Positions 27,180-35,638 of a stretch of 64,000 nt of DNA are shown one piece after another (position 1 is the first letter of the stretch; the number at the start of each line of letters is the position of its first letter). The notes beneath the pieces were generated by a model. That model made no database searches, was not told the origin of the DNA, and saw only the letters and a list, made by a program, of their open reading frames with translations. Origin of the DNA: Saprospiraceae bacterium (lineage in GTDB: Bacteria > Bacteroidota > Bacteroidia > Chitinophagales > Saprospiraceae). The stretch spans positions 45,020 through 109,019 of the forward strand of contig JAGQWX010000010.1 in the NCBI GenBank assembly GCA_020436935.1, in the 5' to 3' direction. Position numbers and translations under genes: made by a program.

Positions 27180-28214
27180 ATGGCAGAAGTATTAGAGAAA
27201 AAGAGCAAAGGCGGATCTAAATCTGCGCCTGCATATGACAAGGCTACTTACTTGAAATGGTTTGAGACCATGTACAGAATCAGGAGGTTTGAGGAGCGTA
27301 CGTTATTTGCATATTCACAACAGAAGATCAGAGGATTTTGTCACGTATACATTGGACAGGAAGCTATCGGAGCCGGGCTGGCTACTGGTTTGAGACCTGA
27401 AGATGGCGTTGTGACAGCTTACAGACAACATGGAGTGGCACTTTCCAGAGGCCTGGATTCAAAGTCCTGTATGGCTGAGTTGTATGGTAAATCAACAGGT
27501 TGCGTCAAAGGAAAGGGAGGAAGTATGCACTTCTTTTCTAAGGAAAATAAATATTTTGGTGGCAACGGTATCGTAGGAGCTCAGATTCCGATTGGTACAG
27601 GTATTGCCTTCGCAGAAAAATATAAGGGAACAGACAATCTTTGTGTGACCATGTTTGGTGATGGTGCGGCAAGACAGGGTTCTTTGCACGAATCATTCAA
27701 TATGGCCATGACCTGGCAATTACCTGTCATCTATGTTTGCGAGAACAACCACTATGCCATGGGTACTTCAGTAAAGAGAACCAGCAATGTTTTGGATTTG
27801 TACAAGCTGGGTCTCGCTTATGATATGCCTTCAGAATCAGTAGATGGCATGAGCCCTGAAGCCGTACACGAAGCTTTCACCAGAGCTGCAGAACACATCC
27901 GTGCGGGTAAAGGTCCATACTACCTGGAAATCAAAACATACAGATACAGAGGTCACTCCGTTTCTGACCCTGCAAAATATAGGACCAAAGAAGAGTTGGA
28001 GCACTACAAAGACCTCGATCCGGTTTTGGTGACAGAAAAGAAAATTGTAGACAATGGCCACGCAAGCCAGGAAGAAATCGATGCAATCAAAGAATCCATC
28101 AACCAGGAAATTGAAGATGCAATGGCATTTGCGGAAGCAAGTGAATATCCATTGGGATCAGAATTGTACGATGACAATTACATGCAAAAGGATTATCCAT
28201 TCATAATGGATTAA
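27180..28214 (+). CDS. pdhA: Pyruvate dehydrogenase E1 component, alpha subunit
   Basis: This is the thiamin-diphosphate-binding alpha subunit of the pyruvate dehydrogenase complex, which decarboxylates pyruvate and acetylates lipoyl-E2. It has 344 residues. The substrate region YIGQEAIGAGL and GGSMHFF are present. The ThDP motif runs from GDG (160-162) to NN (189-190) in MFGDGAARQGSLHESFN ... VCENNHYAMGTS. The conserved loop YRYRGHSVSDPAKYRTKEE, which carries the regulated serines in eukaryotes, is also kept. No E1-beta or E2 gene follows, so those must be encoded elsewhere. The gene seems monocistronic, with a -7 box before it and a terminator after. Confidence 0.95.
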   Translation: MAEVLEKKSKGGSKSAPAYDKATYLKWFETMYRIRRFEERTLFAYSQQKIRGFCHVYIGQEAIGAGLATGLRPEDGVVTAYRQHGVALSRGLDSKSCMAELYGKSTGCVKGKGGSMHFFSKENKYFGGNGIVGAQIPIGTGIAFAEKYKGTDNLCVTMFGDGAARQGSLHESFNMAMTWQLPVIYVCENNHYAMGTSVKRTSNVLDLYKLGLAYDMPSESVDGMSPEAVHEAFTRAAEHIRAGKGPYYLEIKTYRYRGHSVSDPAKYRTKEELEHYKDLDPVLVTEKKIVDNGHASQEEIDAIKESINQEIEDAMAFAEASEYPLGSELYDDNYMQKDYPFIMD

Positions 28215-28234
28215 TAGATATCGAAACAAAAAAA

Positions 28235-28263
28235 GAAGGCTGCCAAAATGGTGGCCTTTTTTG
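28235..28263 (+). terminator. Terminator after pdhA
   Basis: Arms around AAGGCTGCCA and TGGTGGCCTT form a stem with a 3-nt A loop, followed by a T-run (TTTTTTGTTT). It begins about 20 bp after the pdhA stop. Confidence 0.8.
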
Positions 28264-28356
28264 TTTCAGGTAGTGTCTCGTTTAGATTTTTTTCTTTTTA
28301 ACATTTTGTTTTGATTACAAAAAGTGCCTTCATGTCTTTGACTTTAAAAGGCATTT

Positions 28357-29037
28357 ATGAACAGGAAAAATTTTTTAAAAAAGTCTGTATTTGGATTAGG
28401 CAGTATTGTGGCCCTACCTGCCATCATGACTTCTTGTAATGACCAAACAGTTGAAGAAGAGGGAAATTGTATTGTTTCACCTGCAGAAACCAAAGGACCT
28501 TTCCCAATAAAAACACCTTCTGAACTTGTAAGGGAAAATATCATTTCTGATAGAACAGGCGTTGCATTACTCATCGAATTTACCATCAATGACAGTGAAA
28601 ACAATTGTGCTCCAATGACAGGAGTATACGTAGACATCTGGCACTGTGATGCAGACGGCAATTATTCTGAGTATGGAGGAACGCAAATGCAAAATGCGAA
28701 CTATACCAGTCAGCATTTTTTGCGTGGAAGACAACTTACCAATAACGAAGGGAAAGCTTCATTCATCAGCATTTTTCCTGGATGGTATCCCGGCAGGGCT
28801 CCTCATATTCACCTGGAAATATTATCATCTTCTGGAAAGTCCTTGTTGGTCAGCCAAATAGCTTTTCCTGCCGAGGTTTGTAATGCTGTTTATTCAACAT
28901 CATCCTACAATGGACCTGCAGATACTTCAAATAGCAGAGATAATGTTTTTGCAGATAGTCTTGATGATAATATGGCTGATGAAGTTTCCGGAAATACAAC
29001 AGACGGATTTACTTTAAAAAAATTGATTGTGGTTTAG
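28357..29037 (+). CDS. Exported intradiol-dioxygenase-family lipoprotein
   Basis: The 226-residue product begins with a basic N-terminus, a hydrophobic segment and a lipobox-like IMTSC (Cys27), so it is probably a membrane-anchored lipoprotein. The rest is an intradiol ring-cleavage dioxygenase fold, as in protocatechuate 3,4-dioxygenase. Likely Fe(III) ligands are Y103 (CDADGNYSEY), Y144 (FPGWYPGRAPHIH), H150 and H152. Cytoplasmic relatives open catechols. Exported versions in Bacteroidota are common but poorly characterised, and the substrate is unknown. It is alone, 140 bp after pdhA and behind that gene's terminator. Confidence 0.85.
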   Translation: MNRKNFLKKSVFGLGSIVALPAIMTSCNDQTVEEEGNCIVSPAETKGPFPIKTPSELVRENIISDRTGVALLIEFTINDSENNCAPMTGVYVDIWHCDADGNYSEYGGTQMQNANYTSQHFLRGRQLTNNEGKASFISIFPGWYPGRAPHIHLEILSSSGKSLLVSQIAFPAEVCNAVYSTSSYNGPADTSNSRDNVFADSLDDNMADEVSGNTTDGFTLKKLIVV

Positions 29038-29079
29038 TTCTCGAAAACCTAAACATGCAGATTGGCAAATTGAGACCAA

Positions 29080-29652
29080 TCAAGTATTCTGATTCCTGAT
29101 GAGGTCAATATCCTGTGTGTCAAAACCATATTTGATCAGTATTTCAAGAATGAAATCTGTCTTTTTAATGGTGTAATCCACTCTCGTCATTTGGTGGTCT
29201 GCAGCGAGATTTTCTTTTAGGAGAGCGTATCTATGGCGTAGGATCATATCCTCCAGGAGCGCCTGTTTGATGGTTAGATGATTTTTTAGGGCAAGGCTGT
29301 CATGAAAACAAAGGTAGAGATGGTGTTGCATCCATTTTCGGCCGTCAACCGTAATTGGGACCTGAAGAGAAGTTTGTTTGAATGCATATCTCCCTTTAAT
29401 GCCCTGATCGCCTTTGGAGAGATAGCCTGCAGTCACCAGCAGATCGGACATAGGGTACAACTCTTCTTTTTCATACACGACAATGTCTATGTCCAAAATT
29501 GGTTTAGCCAGAAGTCCCGGGATGGATGTGCTTCCAACATGATGAATGTCTATTGCAAATTTTTCCAATAAGGTGGTGTAATAGCTTTTTAGAGATTCAA
29601 ACGCTGTTTTCCAGTCGTTTTGGTATGGTTCAAGATGGATAGATTTGGACAT
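29080..29652 (-). CDS. GrpB/UPF0157 family protein (nucleotidyltransferase fold)
   Basis: This 190-residue protein matches the GrpB family. It has the nucleotidyltransferase-like core HHVGSTSIPGLLAKPILDIDIVV (Gly-Ser plus an Asp-x-Asp pair, about residues 38-60) and the later GIKGRYAFKQ and HHLYLCFHD stretches. Family members are widespread single-gene proteins with no firmly established function. A nucleotide-transfer or coenzyme-A-related role has been suggested for some relatives. It is the last gene before the ABC pair on the same strand, with a 42-bp gap. Confidence 0.88.
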   Translation of the reverse strand: MSKSIHLEPYQNDWKTAFESLKSYYTTLLEKFAIDIHHVGSTSIPGLLAKPILDIDIVVYEKEELYPMSDLLVTAGYLSKGDQGIKGRYAFKQTSLQVPITVDGRKWMQHHLYLCFHDSLALKNHLTIKQALLEDMILRHRYALLKENLAADHQMTRVDYTIKKTDFILEILIKYGFDTQDIDLIRNQNT

Positions 29653-29694
29653 GTTACTGTTCGTCAGGTATTTGATAGGTAAAACATGAACGCT

Positions 29695-30375
29695 TTATTT
29701 AAAGTCAAAGTGATCTAGTGCACTTCCAATGCCGGCTTTTTTCATTTCAGATTCGATTGCTGCAAAGCCCTCCTTTTCTGCAGATTTTTTGATGGTTCCC
29801 TGACTAAGCCAATGTATCTCGTCGCAGGTGTCGCTCAATGTGGAGAATATATGAGAAGAGATGATCACTGTTTTTCCAAGGCTCTTCAATTTGTGGATCA
29901 CTTCTGTAATGATCAGATTGCTCTGAAAGTCAACACCATTGTAGGGCTCATCGAGGATAAAGTATTGATTGGACTGCAGCAAAACTGCGGTCAAGGCAAG
30001 TTTTTTCTTCATGCCCGTTGAGTAAACGGTGGCATATTCATCCAAAGGCAGCTGGAACAGGTTTTTACTGTTGATATCTGTAATGTCCACCCCGCGTGCA
30101 TTACAAAGCAAACGGATGTATTCTCTTCCGGTCATTTTGTTGAAGAAAAACTGCTCTGTCATCATCAACCCCAGATGGTTCTTCAACGGCTTTCGGTCAG
30201 AAAACACTTCTCCTACATGGTTTTCAAGTCCTGCGATACATCTGAACATTGTCGTTTTACCTGCTCCATTTTCTCCGGCGATGCCGTATACTTTCCCATC
30301 TTCAAACCTGAGATCGATGTTGTGCAGGACCATCTTGGATCCATAGTTTTTTGATAAGCTTTTGACTTCTATCAT
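29695..30375 (-). CDS. ABC transporter ATP-binding protein
   Basis: This 226-residue ABC ATPase has the Walker A GENGAGKTTMFR (about residues 34-45), a Q-loop near TEQFFF, a degenerate signature YSTGMKKKLALTAVLL, the Walker B YFILDEPYNGVD and the H-loop ISSHIFS. The short length and the signature STGMKKKL are typical of small ABC-2-type exporter ATPases in Bacteroidota. It overlaps the membrane-protein gene upstream by 4 bp, so the two surely form one transporter. The cargo is unknown. Confidence 0.92.
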   Translation of the reverse strand: MIEVKSLSKNYGSKMVLHNIDLRFEDGKVYGIAGENGAGKTTMFRCIAGLENHVGEVFSDRKPLKNHLGLMMTEQFFFNKMTGREYIRLLCNARGVDITDINSKNLFQLPLDEYATVYSTGMKKKLALTAVLLQSNQYFILDEPYNGVDFQSNLIITEVIHKLKSLGKTVIISSHIFSTLSDTCDEIHWLSQGTIKKSAEKEGFAAIESEMKKAGIGSALDHFDFK

Positions 30376-31289
30376 GACAAAATGGGTCTGAGATGGTTGA
30401 CTGATTTATGATAAGTATAAGGGATAAGGATCAACAATAATGGCGGAAAGGAGATACAGATGGCCAATAATATGCCTTGAAGAATACCTGGTTCTGCAGG
30501 GTAAGTGGAATATTTGCTTACAATCATGAAGATCAAAAATGCCCATCCAATGACAAGGCTCAGGAATATAATTCCGATTTCCAATGGAAACACGACAATC
30601 AATAAAATGATGATGGGCAACGCCAAAGTGGAGGAGTGCAACAATGCTGTTTTGGTTTTATGGAACAGGAATTGTCGGGCATTAAAACTGTAAACCCATA
30701 CATAATAGAATGGCTCAGAATATCCGTAATAACTCATGGCGACGCCAAATACTGCCAATAAACAAAAAAAGCCGAGGTTGAAATTTCCAACCGATACAGC
30801 AATGATGGTAAGTATATAAATGCCGAAATATAAAAAATAGGACTTCCTGAATCCAATCGTGAATTCGAATGGTCTTTTTGAAAACGGGCTGGGTAATACA
30901 TACGGCGATCCCAAAGACCAGCGAACAAAAGACAGAAGGATAGCTCCCAATATCAATATTGACGCCGGAAGAATCATCAATTTCCAAAACAAAAATACCA
31001 TGAATGGAGACGCGGCAATCAGATTTTCCATGAGTCTGAGTTTAAGATAAGATTCCGGGCTGTAATTTATACGCAAAAAGTCAGTTCTCTCCTTACCTCC
31101 TAATCTGGAAATCACAGACAATGCAACAAGAACATAGACGTATGAAGCGTATGATATTTTAAAAAATAAATAGAACGAAAAACCATAAAAAACAAGGAGC
31201 AATAGCAAAATTGCCAGCCATGGGGCGAACTGATCATCGCTGAACCTCCGGCACAACATCCGGAATTGAAGTTTAAAATAGAATCTCAA
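30372..31289 (-). CDS. ABC transporter membrane subunit-like protein
   Basis: This 305-residue polytopic protein has about eight hydrophobic segments, for example FAPWLAILLLLLVFYGFSFY and LALPIIILLIVVFPLEIGII, with short charged loops and no extracytoplasmic domain. It overlaps the ATPase gene by 4 bp, so it is the likely permease of that transporter. Sequence motifs of the ABC-2 permease family are weak and I infer the role from context. The predicted start is a TTG. Confidence 0.75.
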   Translation of the reverse strand: MRFYFKLQFRMLCRRFSDDQFAPWLAILLLLLVFYGFSFYLFFKISYASYVYVLVALSVISRLGGKERTDFLRINYSPESYLKLRLMENLIAASPFMVFLFWKLMILPASILILGAILLSFVRWSLGSPYVLPSPFSKRPFEFTIGFRKSYFLYFGIYILTIIAVSVGNFNLGFFCLLAVFGVAMSYYGYSEPFYYVWVYSFNARQFLFHKTKTALLHSSTLALPIIILLIVVFPLEIGIIFLSLVIGWAFLIFMIVSKYSTYPAEPGILQGILLAICISFPPLLLILIPYTYHKSVNHLRPILS

Positions 31290-31300
31290 CGTAAAACTGC

Positions 31301-31678
31301 TTATTTATTTGTGTTCGCTGGCAGGTCTTCAAATATGAATATGGCATTGCCATTCAGATCGAAAAAACCAAATTCATTGGTGCCCCATGGCGTGTTTTTT
31401 CTCAATTTATCTTCAGTAATCGTCCCACGCTCCACAAATTCCTGGAATATCTGATCAATGTTTTGAAACCAAAACCTTACGACAGAACCTCCAAGTAAAG
31501 GATCATCTTCTGTGTCAGCGTGCCATTGTAGATGGATGCAAAGTTTGCCCCTGTAAAGTACGGCATACATGTCATCGCCAAAATGATTGGTAAGGCCCAT
31601 CTTTTCGGCATACCACTTGATATCCCTCGCAATATTTTGGCTGGGTAAAACGGGCAGTGTATTGATCAATCCTTCCAT
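31301..31678 (-). CDS. VOC-family (glyoxalase/bleomycin-resistance-like) protein
   Basis: This 125-residue single VOC module starts LPVLPSQNIARDIKWYAEKMG and contains the beta-alpha-beta signatures MYAVLYRGKLCIHLQW and RFWFQNIDQIFQEFVERG, ending with TNEFGFFDLNGNAIFIFE. The Gln/His/Glu positions typical of metal-binding members are only partly visible. Bleomycin-binding relatives have the same layout without metal. It lies 11 bp upstream of the ABC permease on the minus strand, so it may belong to that operon and to a detoxification context. That is speculative. Confidence 0.85.
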   Translation of the reverse strand: MEGLINTLPVLPSQNIARDIKWYAEKMGLTNHFGDDMYAVLYRGKLCIHLQWHADTEDDPLLGGSVVRFWFQNIDQIFQEFVERGTITEDKLRKNTPWGTNEFGFFDLNGNAIFIFEDLPANTNK

Positions 31679-31715
31679 TATGATTGGTATTGCTTTAAAA
31701 TGGTATCAACAAAAA

Positions 31716-32297
31716 TCAATCGTCAAGTACTACTTTGTCCGGGAAGCCTGTATAGGTTGGTGTATAATACAAGATGATTGCTCCATTTCCAAATATTTTG
31801 GTATGGTTCAACTTGAAGAAGTTTTCCTTTTCCAATTTCTCGAAAAAGGGCAAGCCACTGCCAATGGTTACTGGGTGTATGCACAACTGTAATTCATCTA
31901 AAAGTCCCAAGTTCAACAGTTGAATGATGAGACTTCTGCTGCCAATCAGAACATCCGATCCTTCCTGATTTTTAAGCTCTAAAACGAGTTGCTCAAGACT
32001 TTGCTCGGCTAGTCTTGCTGTATCCCACCCCACATCTTGTAAAGTATGTGAAAAAACAACTTTGGTGATGTCATTCATGATCAATCCAAACTCGTCTGTA
32101 GCTGCATTTCCAGTTGGATGAGACACCACTTCCCGCCAAAATTTCATCAACTCAAAGGTGATGCGACCGTATAAAATGGTATCAGAAGATTTCAGCAAAT
32201 CAGAATAATGGGAATGGATTTCATCATCAGGAATACCGGCCGTGTGGTCACAATAACCGTCCATCGTCATATTGATTGCTCCAATGATCTTGCGCAT
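31716..32297 (-). CDS. Dihydrofolate reductase-family (RibD C-terminal-like) protein
   Basis: This 193-residue protein has the start RKIIGAINMTMDGYCDH, the NADPH-binding-type stretch DTILYGRITFELM, the glycine-rich GSDVLIGSRSLIIQLLNLGLLDELQLCIHPV and the C-terminal GSGLPFFEKLE. These are the YyaP/RibD-C family hallmarks. Such proteins are presumed reductases with unknown substrates; they are not the folate-cycle DHFR. A 12-bp-arm palindrome 29-56 bp before the start could be an operator. Confidence 0.85.
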   Translation of the reverse strand: MRKIIGAINMTMDGYCDHTAGIPDDEIHSHYSDLLKSSDTILYGRITFELMKFWREVVSHPTGNAATDEFGLIMNDITKVVFSHTLQDVGWDTARLAEQSLEQLVLELKNQEGSDVLIGSRSLIIQLLNLGLLDELQLCIHPVTIGSGLPFFEKLEKENFFKLNHTKIFGNGAIILYYTPTYTGFPDKVVLDD

Positions 32298-32325
32298 ATG
32301 GTGATTCAGTTTTTTTTGATTAATA

Positions 32326-32353
32326 CCATTCGGACAATGATTTGTCCGAGTGG
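32326..32353. promoter_or_regulatory. Palindrome upstream of the DHFR-family gene (candidate operator)
   Basis: The arms CCATTCGGACAA and TTGTCCGAGTGG pair over 12 bp with one G-T wobble around TGAT. It lies 29-56 bp upstream of the minus-strand start at 32297. The two-fold symmetry fits a dimeric repressor site or a leader hairpin. No T-run follows directly on the minus strand, so a terminator is less likely. Confidence 0.4.
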
Positions 32354-32542
32354 TTTACAATATATAGATTATATGAGTGAGGTATCTATTTGTTCAAAGC
32401 CAAGGTATCAATTAACATTGGCGTGACCAAAAATTATCGACCATTGGATCTATTGGCTTGATGGATAAAGGAGGAATTAAGCCTTGAACTCACCTTTGTC
32501 GCAAACCCAAAAGGGTTTGATCGTTTGAACTAAACTTTTACA

Positions 32543-32579
32543 AAGAAAAAGCCACTCTCAAATTATTGAAAGTGGCTTT
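32543..32579 (-). terminator. Terminator after the alpha/beta hydrolase gene
   Basis: On the minus strand, arms AAAGCCACTTTCAA and TTGAGAGTGGCTTT pair with small mismatches, followed by TTTTTC. It lies about 60 bp past the hydrolase stop codon. The rest of the 32.30-32.64 kb gap shows no gene. Confidence 0.75.
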
Positions 32580-32639
32580 GTATTGTATTGACCCAAAGGG
32601 TCGGTCATTTAAATGGAAAGAGAGTAATAACTTCCCTTC

Positions 32640-33569
32640 TTATTTTGTTCCAGTACCTGCTGCCAGGAACTTGTTGACATCCAACCAGTGGATGAAAGCA
32701 TCAAACCATTTATTGCTCGTTCTGTTTGGATTGCCGAGGCCAAAACCGTGGCCTCCGTTCTGATAAAGGTGAAATTCCACAGGAACTCCTGCCTTGTACC
32801 ATGCATCTATAACGCCAAACTGACCTCTGAATAAACCATCATCTGCTGCAATGGCGCAGAACATTGGAGGTGCATTTTTTGGGACTTCTACAGGACCCAT
32901 TCCACCGTAAATCGGACCGATGAAAGCAAGCTTCATCGTCTTTGAATTCAGGGTAGAGTGCATGGTCAGTCCAGCACCTGCAGAGAAACCAATCATACCT
33001 ATTCTGTCTGTATCTACACCCCATTTCTGGGCATTTTTAACGATCATAGCATATGCAGCTTCAGCATCAGCCAGCTGGTTGGACAAATCGCGCTGTACAC
33101 GTGCAGGTGGAGCTGCACTTCTTGTAGAATCAGCAGCAGGTGGTGGAGTGCGTGGACGGTTCATGAAGGCTTTGAAGTCATCCAGTGATTCTGCAGTAGG
33201 GTAAAGCCTGTATTTTAATACAAAAGCGGCAATGCCCTGCTTGGCCAAAGCCTCTGCTACTTCCCAACCTTCGTTGCCCATAGAGAGCCACATATTTCCT
33301 CCTCCCGGAGCGACGATGACTGCTGCACCGTTGGCTTTACCGGGCTCAGGTAAAAATGGAGTCAATGTAGCGGTAGTGATGTTTCTAGCCATTGGATCTC
33401 CCCATTGCCTGAACCATGTTTCCTTGGCAGGCTGGTTTTGGACTCCTCCGGTATTGAGGGGAATGGCGTTTGGTTCTGCAGGATTGTCCATTGGATAAAT
33501 GGTCCCATCCTGGGATTTTGCTGTAATTGAAAGGAAACAAATCATGACCAGAGTGGCCAGTTTGCTCAT
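32640..33569 (-). CDS. Secreted alpha/beta hydrolase (dienelactone-hydrolase/esterase-like)
   Basis: I start at the ATG at 33569 (MSKLATLVMICFLSITAKSQ), which makes a clean signal peptide; an ATG at 33590 would add seven residues. The 309-residue product has an oxyanion region IVAPGGGNMW, the nucleophile elbow G194-FSAG with S196, an acid near D243/D244 (AIAADDGLF) and H274 (NGGHGFGLG). The fold and HGFGLG ending resemble the esterase/lipase group used on acylated polysaccharides, such as acetyl-xylan esterase-like proteins. A linker (about 137-160, rich in Pro, Ala and Arg) separates the two halves. The substrate is unknown. Confidence 0.88.
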   Translation of the reverse strand: MSKLATLVMICFLSITAKSQDGTIYPMDNPAEPNAIPLNTGGVQNQPAKETWFRQWGDPMARNITTATLTPFLPEPGKANGAAVIVAPGGGNMWLSMGNEGWEVAEALAKQGIAAFVLKYRLYPTAESLDDFKAFMNRPRTPPPAADSTRSAAPPARVQRDLSNQLADAEAAYAMIVKNAQKWGVDTDRIGMIGFSAGAGLTMHSTLNSKTMKLAFIGPIYGGMGPVEVPKNAPPMFCAIAADDGLFRGQFGVIDAWYKAGVPVEFHLYQNGGHGFGLGNPNRTSNKWFDAFIHWLDVNKFLAAGTGTK

Positions 33570-33718
33570 GTTACTTAATTTAAAAAACATTGTGGCTAAA
33601 TTTTAGTGTGAGTTTAAAGGTAATGATTTTTGTAAAACAAGTGTTGATTGCACATTTAAATTTCGCAATCCTAACAAGCCTTTAACATCTTGTGGGGTCA
33701 AGTGGGAAGTTGACCACT

Positions 33719-34150
33719 TTATCTCTTGATCTTTGAGATGGTTTCGCCTTGTATCTTTGAAGGTTTTTTCATTTCATTTTTGGCGACTTCAATGGCCTCA
33801 AAAATGAGGCTTTTCACTTTCTCATTTCTATAATCCCCTGGTTCTTTAACGTCAATGTGTCTGATCAGATTGCCAGTACCGGTCAAAAGCTGATCGGGAT
33901 CGCTGAGCAATGTGCCTTTGTTGAAACCCAGGTTGAGGTGGCTGGTATAAATCGGCAACATGCAAAATGCATCAGACAGTTTGTCAGATAAACAGTACAC
34001 TGATGTGAGTGCGTGCGTGTGATACAGGAGTTCATTGCATTCGGGGCACAATTCTAATATGAATTGCCGTAAATCGGTGTACAATTGGATCAATTGCTGG
34101 TCTTTAAAATCCAAATAGAATTGGAAGTCGGGGTGAATTGGGCGGTCCAT
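33719..34150 (-). CDS. DUF1801 family protein
   Basis: This 143-residue protein has the family elements FILELCPECNELLYHT, KLSDAFCMLPIYTSHLNLGFNKGTLL and LIRHIDVKEPGDYRNEKVKSLI. The fold is small and YdhG-like, and no reaction is established. A basic tail rich in Lys follows, which is typical. It is monocistronic as far as can be seen. Confidence 0.85.
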   Translation of the reverse strand: MDRPIHPDFQFYLDFKDQQLIQLYTDLRQFILELCPECNELLYHTHALTSVYCLSDKLSDAFCMLPIYTSHLNLGFNKGTLLSDPDQLLTGTGNLIRHIDVKEPGDYRNEKVKSLIFEAIEVAKNEMKKPSKIQGETISKIKR

Positions 34151-34276
34151 AGCTCGATTAAGTTGATTGCATTTTTAAAAATAATCGGTTTTCTGTTCTT
34201 AGACAGCTGAAGACAATTTATTTTGGGCGGTAATAATATTTAATTTGACGAAGACATCAATTTATAAGGAATACCA

Positions 34277-35638
34277 TTGGCTCTCATAAAATCCCACATT
34301 GTAATTTTAACTTTTACTTTGACATCTATCCTTATTTTGTTTTTTGGGGGTAAATGGCAAAGACACACAGTATTGAAGTCTGATTCCTGCGGTTATTATA
34401 ATTATTTACCAGCAACTTTTATTTACCATGACCTTCGCCATTTTGCATTCTATTCCCGTATTGACAGCATTTACGATCCGGCGGACGGAACCCGTTATTA
34501 TGCTGTGCACCACATAAAAGAGAGGGGTAGTTATGTATTAAAATACACCTATGGAGTCGCATTGCTTGAAATGCCGGCTTTTTTGGTTGCCCATCTTTTT
34601 ACAATAACTTTTTATCCTGAAATTGCTGATGGTTACAGTTGGCCTTATCAACTTGCTATCGGACTAAATACCATTCTGTTTGGCATTATTGGTCTGTGGT
34701 ATGTAAAGAAACTTTTAGGAAATTTTTTTCCAGACAGGGTTATTGCACTGGCCTTGTGTTTGCTGGGTTTTGGCACAAATTTTTTTGCGCAGGTCATCAC
34801 ACAGCCGGGAATGTCCCATGTTTATCTCTTCGCCATTTTTGCCGTTTTGCTTTTTAAGGTCTCGTTATTTGATATGAATGCTGATCAAAAACAATTGCTC
34901 ATTGCATTGCCGTTGATGGCTCTGGCCGTAGTGATCAGACCCATTTCTATCATTTTCTGCGTGCATTTAGTCATCCTCATCCTGACGAGTAAGAGCATAA
35001 ATGAAATCCGGCTGGGTCAAAGGCCAACAAGACCCGCCGTTTTATTACTATCATCAATGTTATCAATCCTGCTGATAGGGGTGCAATTGATATATTGGAA
35101 ATGGGCGACAGGTGATTTTTTGTACTGGACGTATAAGTACGAAGGATTTGATTTTGGCAACAGTCAAGTTTTGAAAGGGCTCTTCAGTTACAAAAAAGGC
35201 TGGTTTGTTTATACTCCGGCTGCATTGGCGGGAATGTTTTCAATGATTTACCTTGCCACTTCTTCCAAACACCGGGTTTATGCATATCTGTCTCTCTTCT
35301 ACTTTGCCATACTGATCTTCGTTACTTTCAGCTGGTGGCAGTGGTACTATGGTGGCAGTTTTGGCAGCAGGGTCATGGTGGAATCTTTGGTTGTTTTTGC
35401 AGTCCCTTTTGCATATGCTATCAACAAGCTTATGAAAGAAAGTAACTTGAAGAGGTATGCCATGTATACCTTATTGAGCTTGTTAGTAGCCCTGAATATC
35501 TTTCAAACTGGTCAGTATGCCAGGGGCATCATCCACTGGGATAACATGAATGAAGCCTACTACAAAGAAGTGTTTTTAAAATGGAATGTCAGTGACGAAG
35601 TCAAATTGAAATTAAATGAGTCCTCTCTTTCCAGATGA
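34277..35638 (+). CDS. Polytopic membrane protein, glycosyltransferase/lipid-carrier type
   Basis: This 453-residue integral membrane protein has about ten hydrophobic segments (e.g. HIVILTFTLTSILILFFG, LYFAILIFVTFSWWQW). A first periplasmic loop holds SDSCGYYNYLPATFIYHD. The aromatic WWQWYYGGSFGSRVMVE stretch near residue 360 is typical of uncharacterised Bacteroidota proteins related to GT-C glycosyltransferases. The start is a TTG. It ends convergently inside the 3' end of the GT4 gene (27-bp overlap). Its position at the edge of the glycan island suggests lipid-linked sugar transfer, but no DxD motif is certain. Confidence 0.65.
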   Translation: MALIKSHIVILTFTLTSILILFFGGKWQRHTVLKSDSCGYYNYLPATFIYHDLRHFAFYSRIDSIYDPADGTRYYAVHHIKERGSYVLKYTYGVALLEMPAFLVAHLFTITFYPEIADGYSWPYQLAIGLNTILFGIIGLWYVKKLLGNFFPDRVIALALCLLGFGTNFFAQVITQPGMSHVYLFAIFAVLLFKVSLFDMNADQKQLLIALPLMALAVVIRPISIIFCVHLVILILTSKSINEIRLGQRPTRPAVLLLSSMLSILLIGVQLIYWKWATGDFLYWTYKYEGFDFGNSQVLKGLFSYKKGWFVYTPAALAGMFSMIYLATSSKHRVYAYLSLFYFAILIFVTFSWWQWYYGGSFGSRVMVESLVVFAVPFAYAINKLMKESNLKRYAMYTLLSLLVALNIFQTGQYARGIIHWDNMNEAYYKEVFLKWNVSDEVKLKLNESSLSR

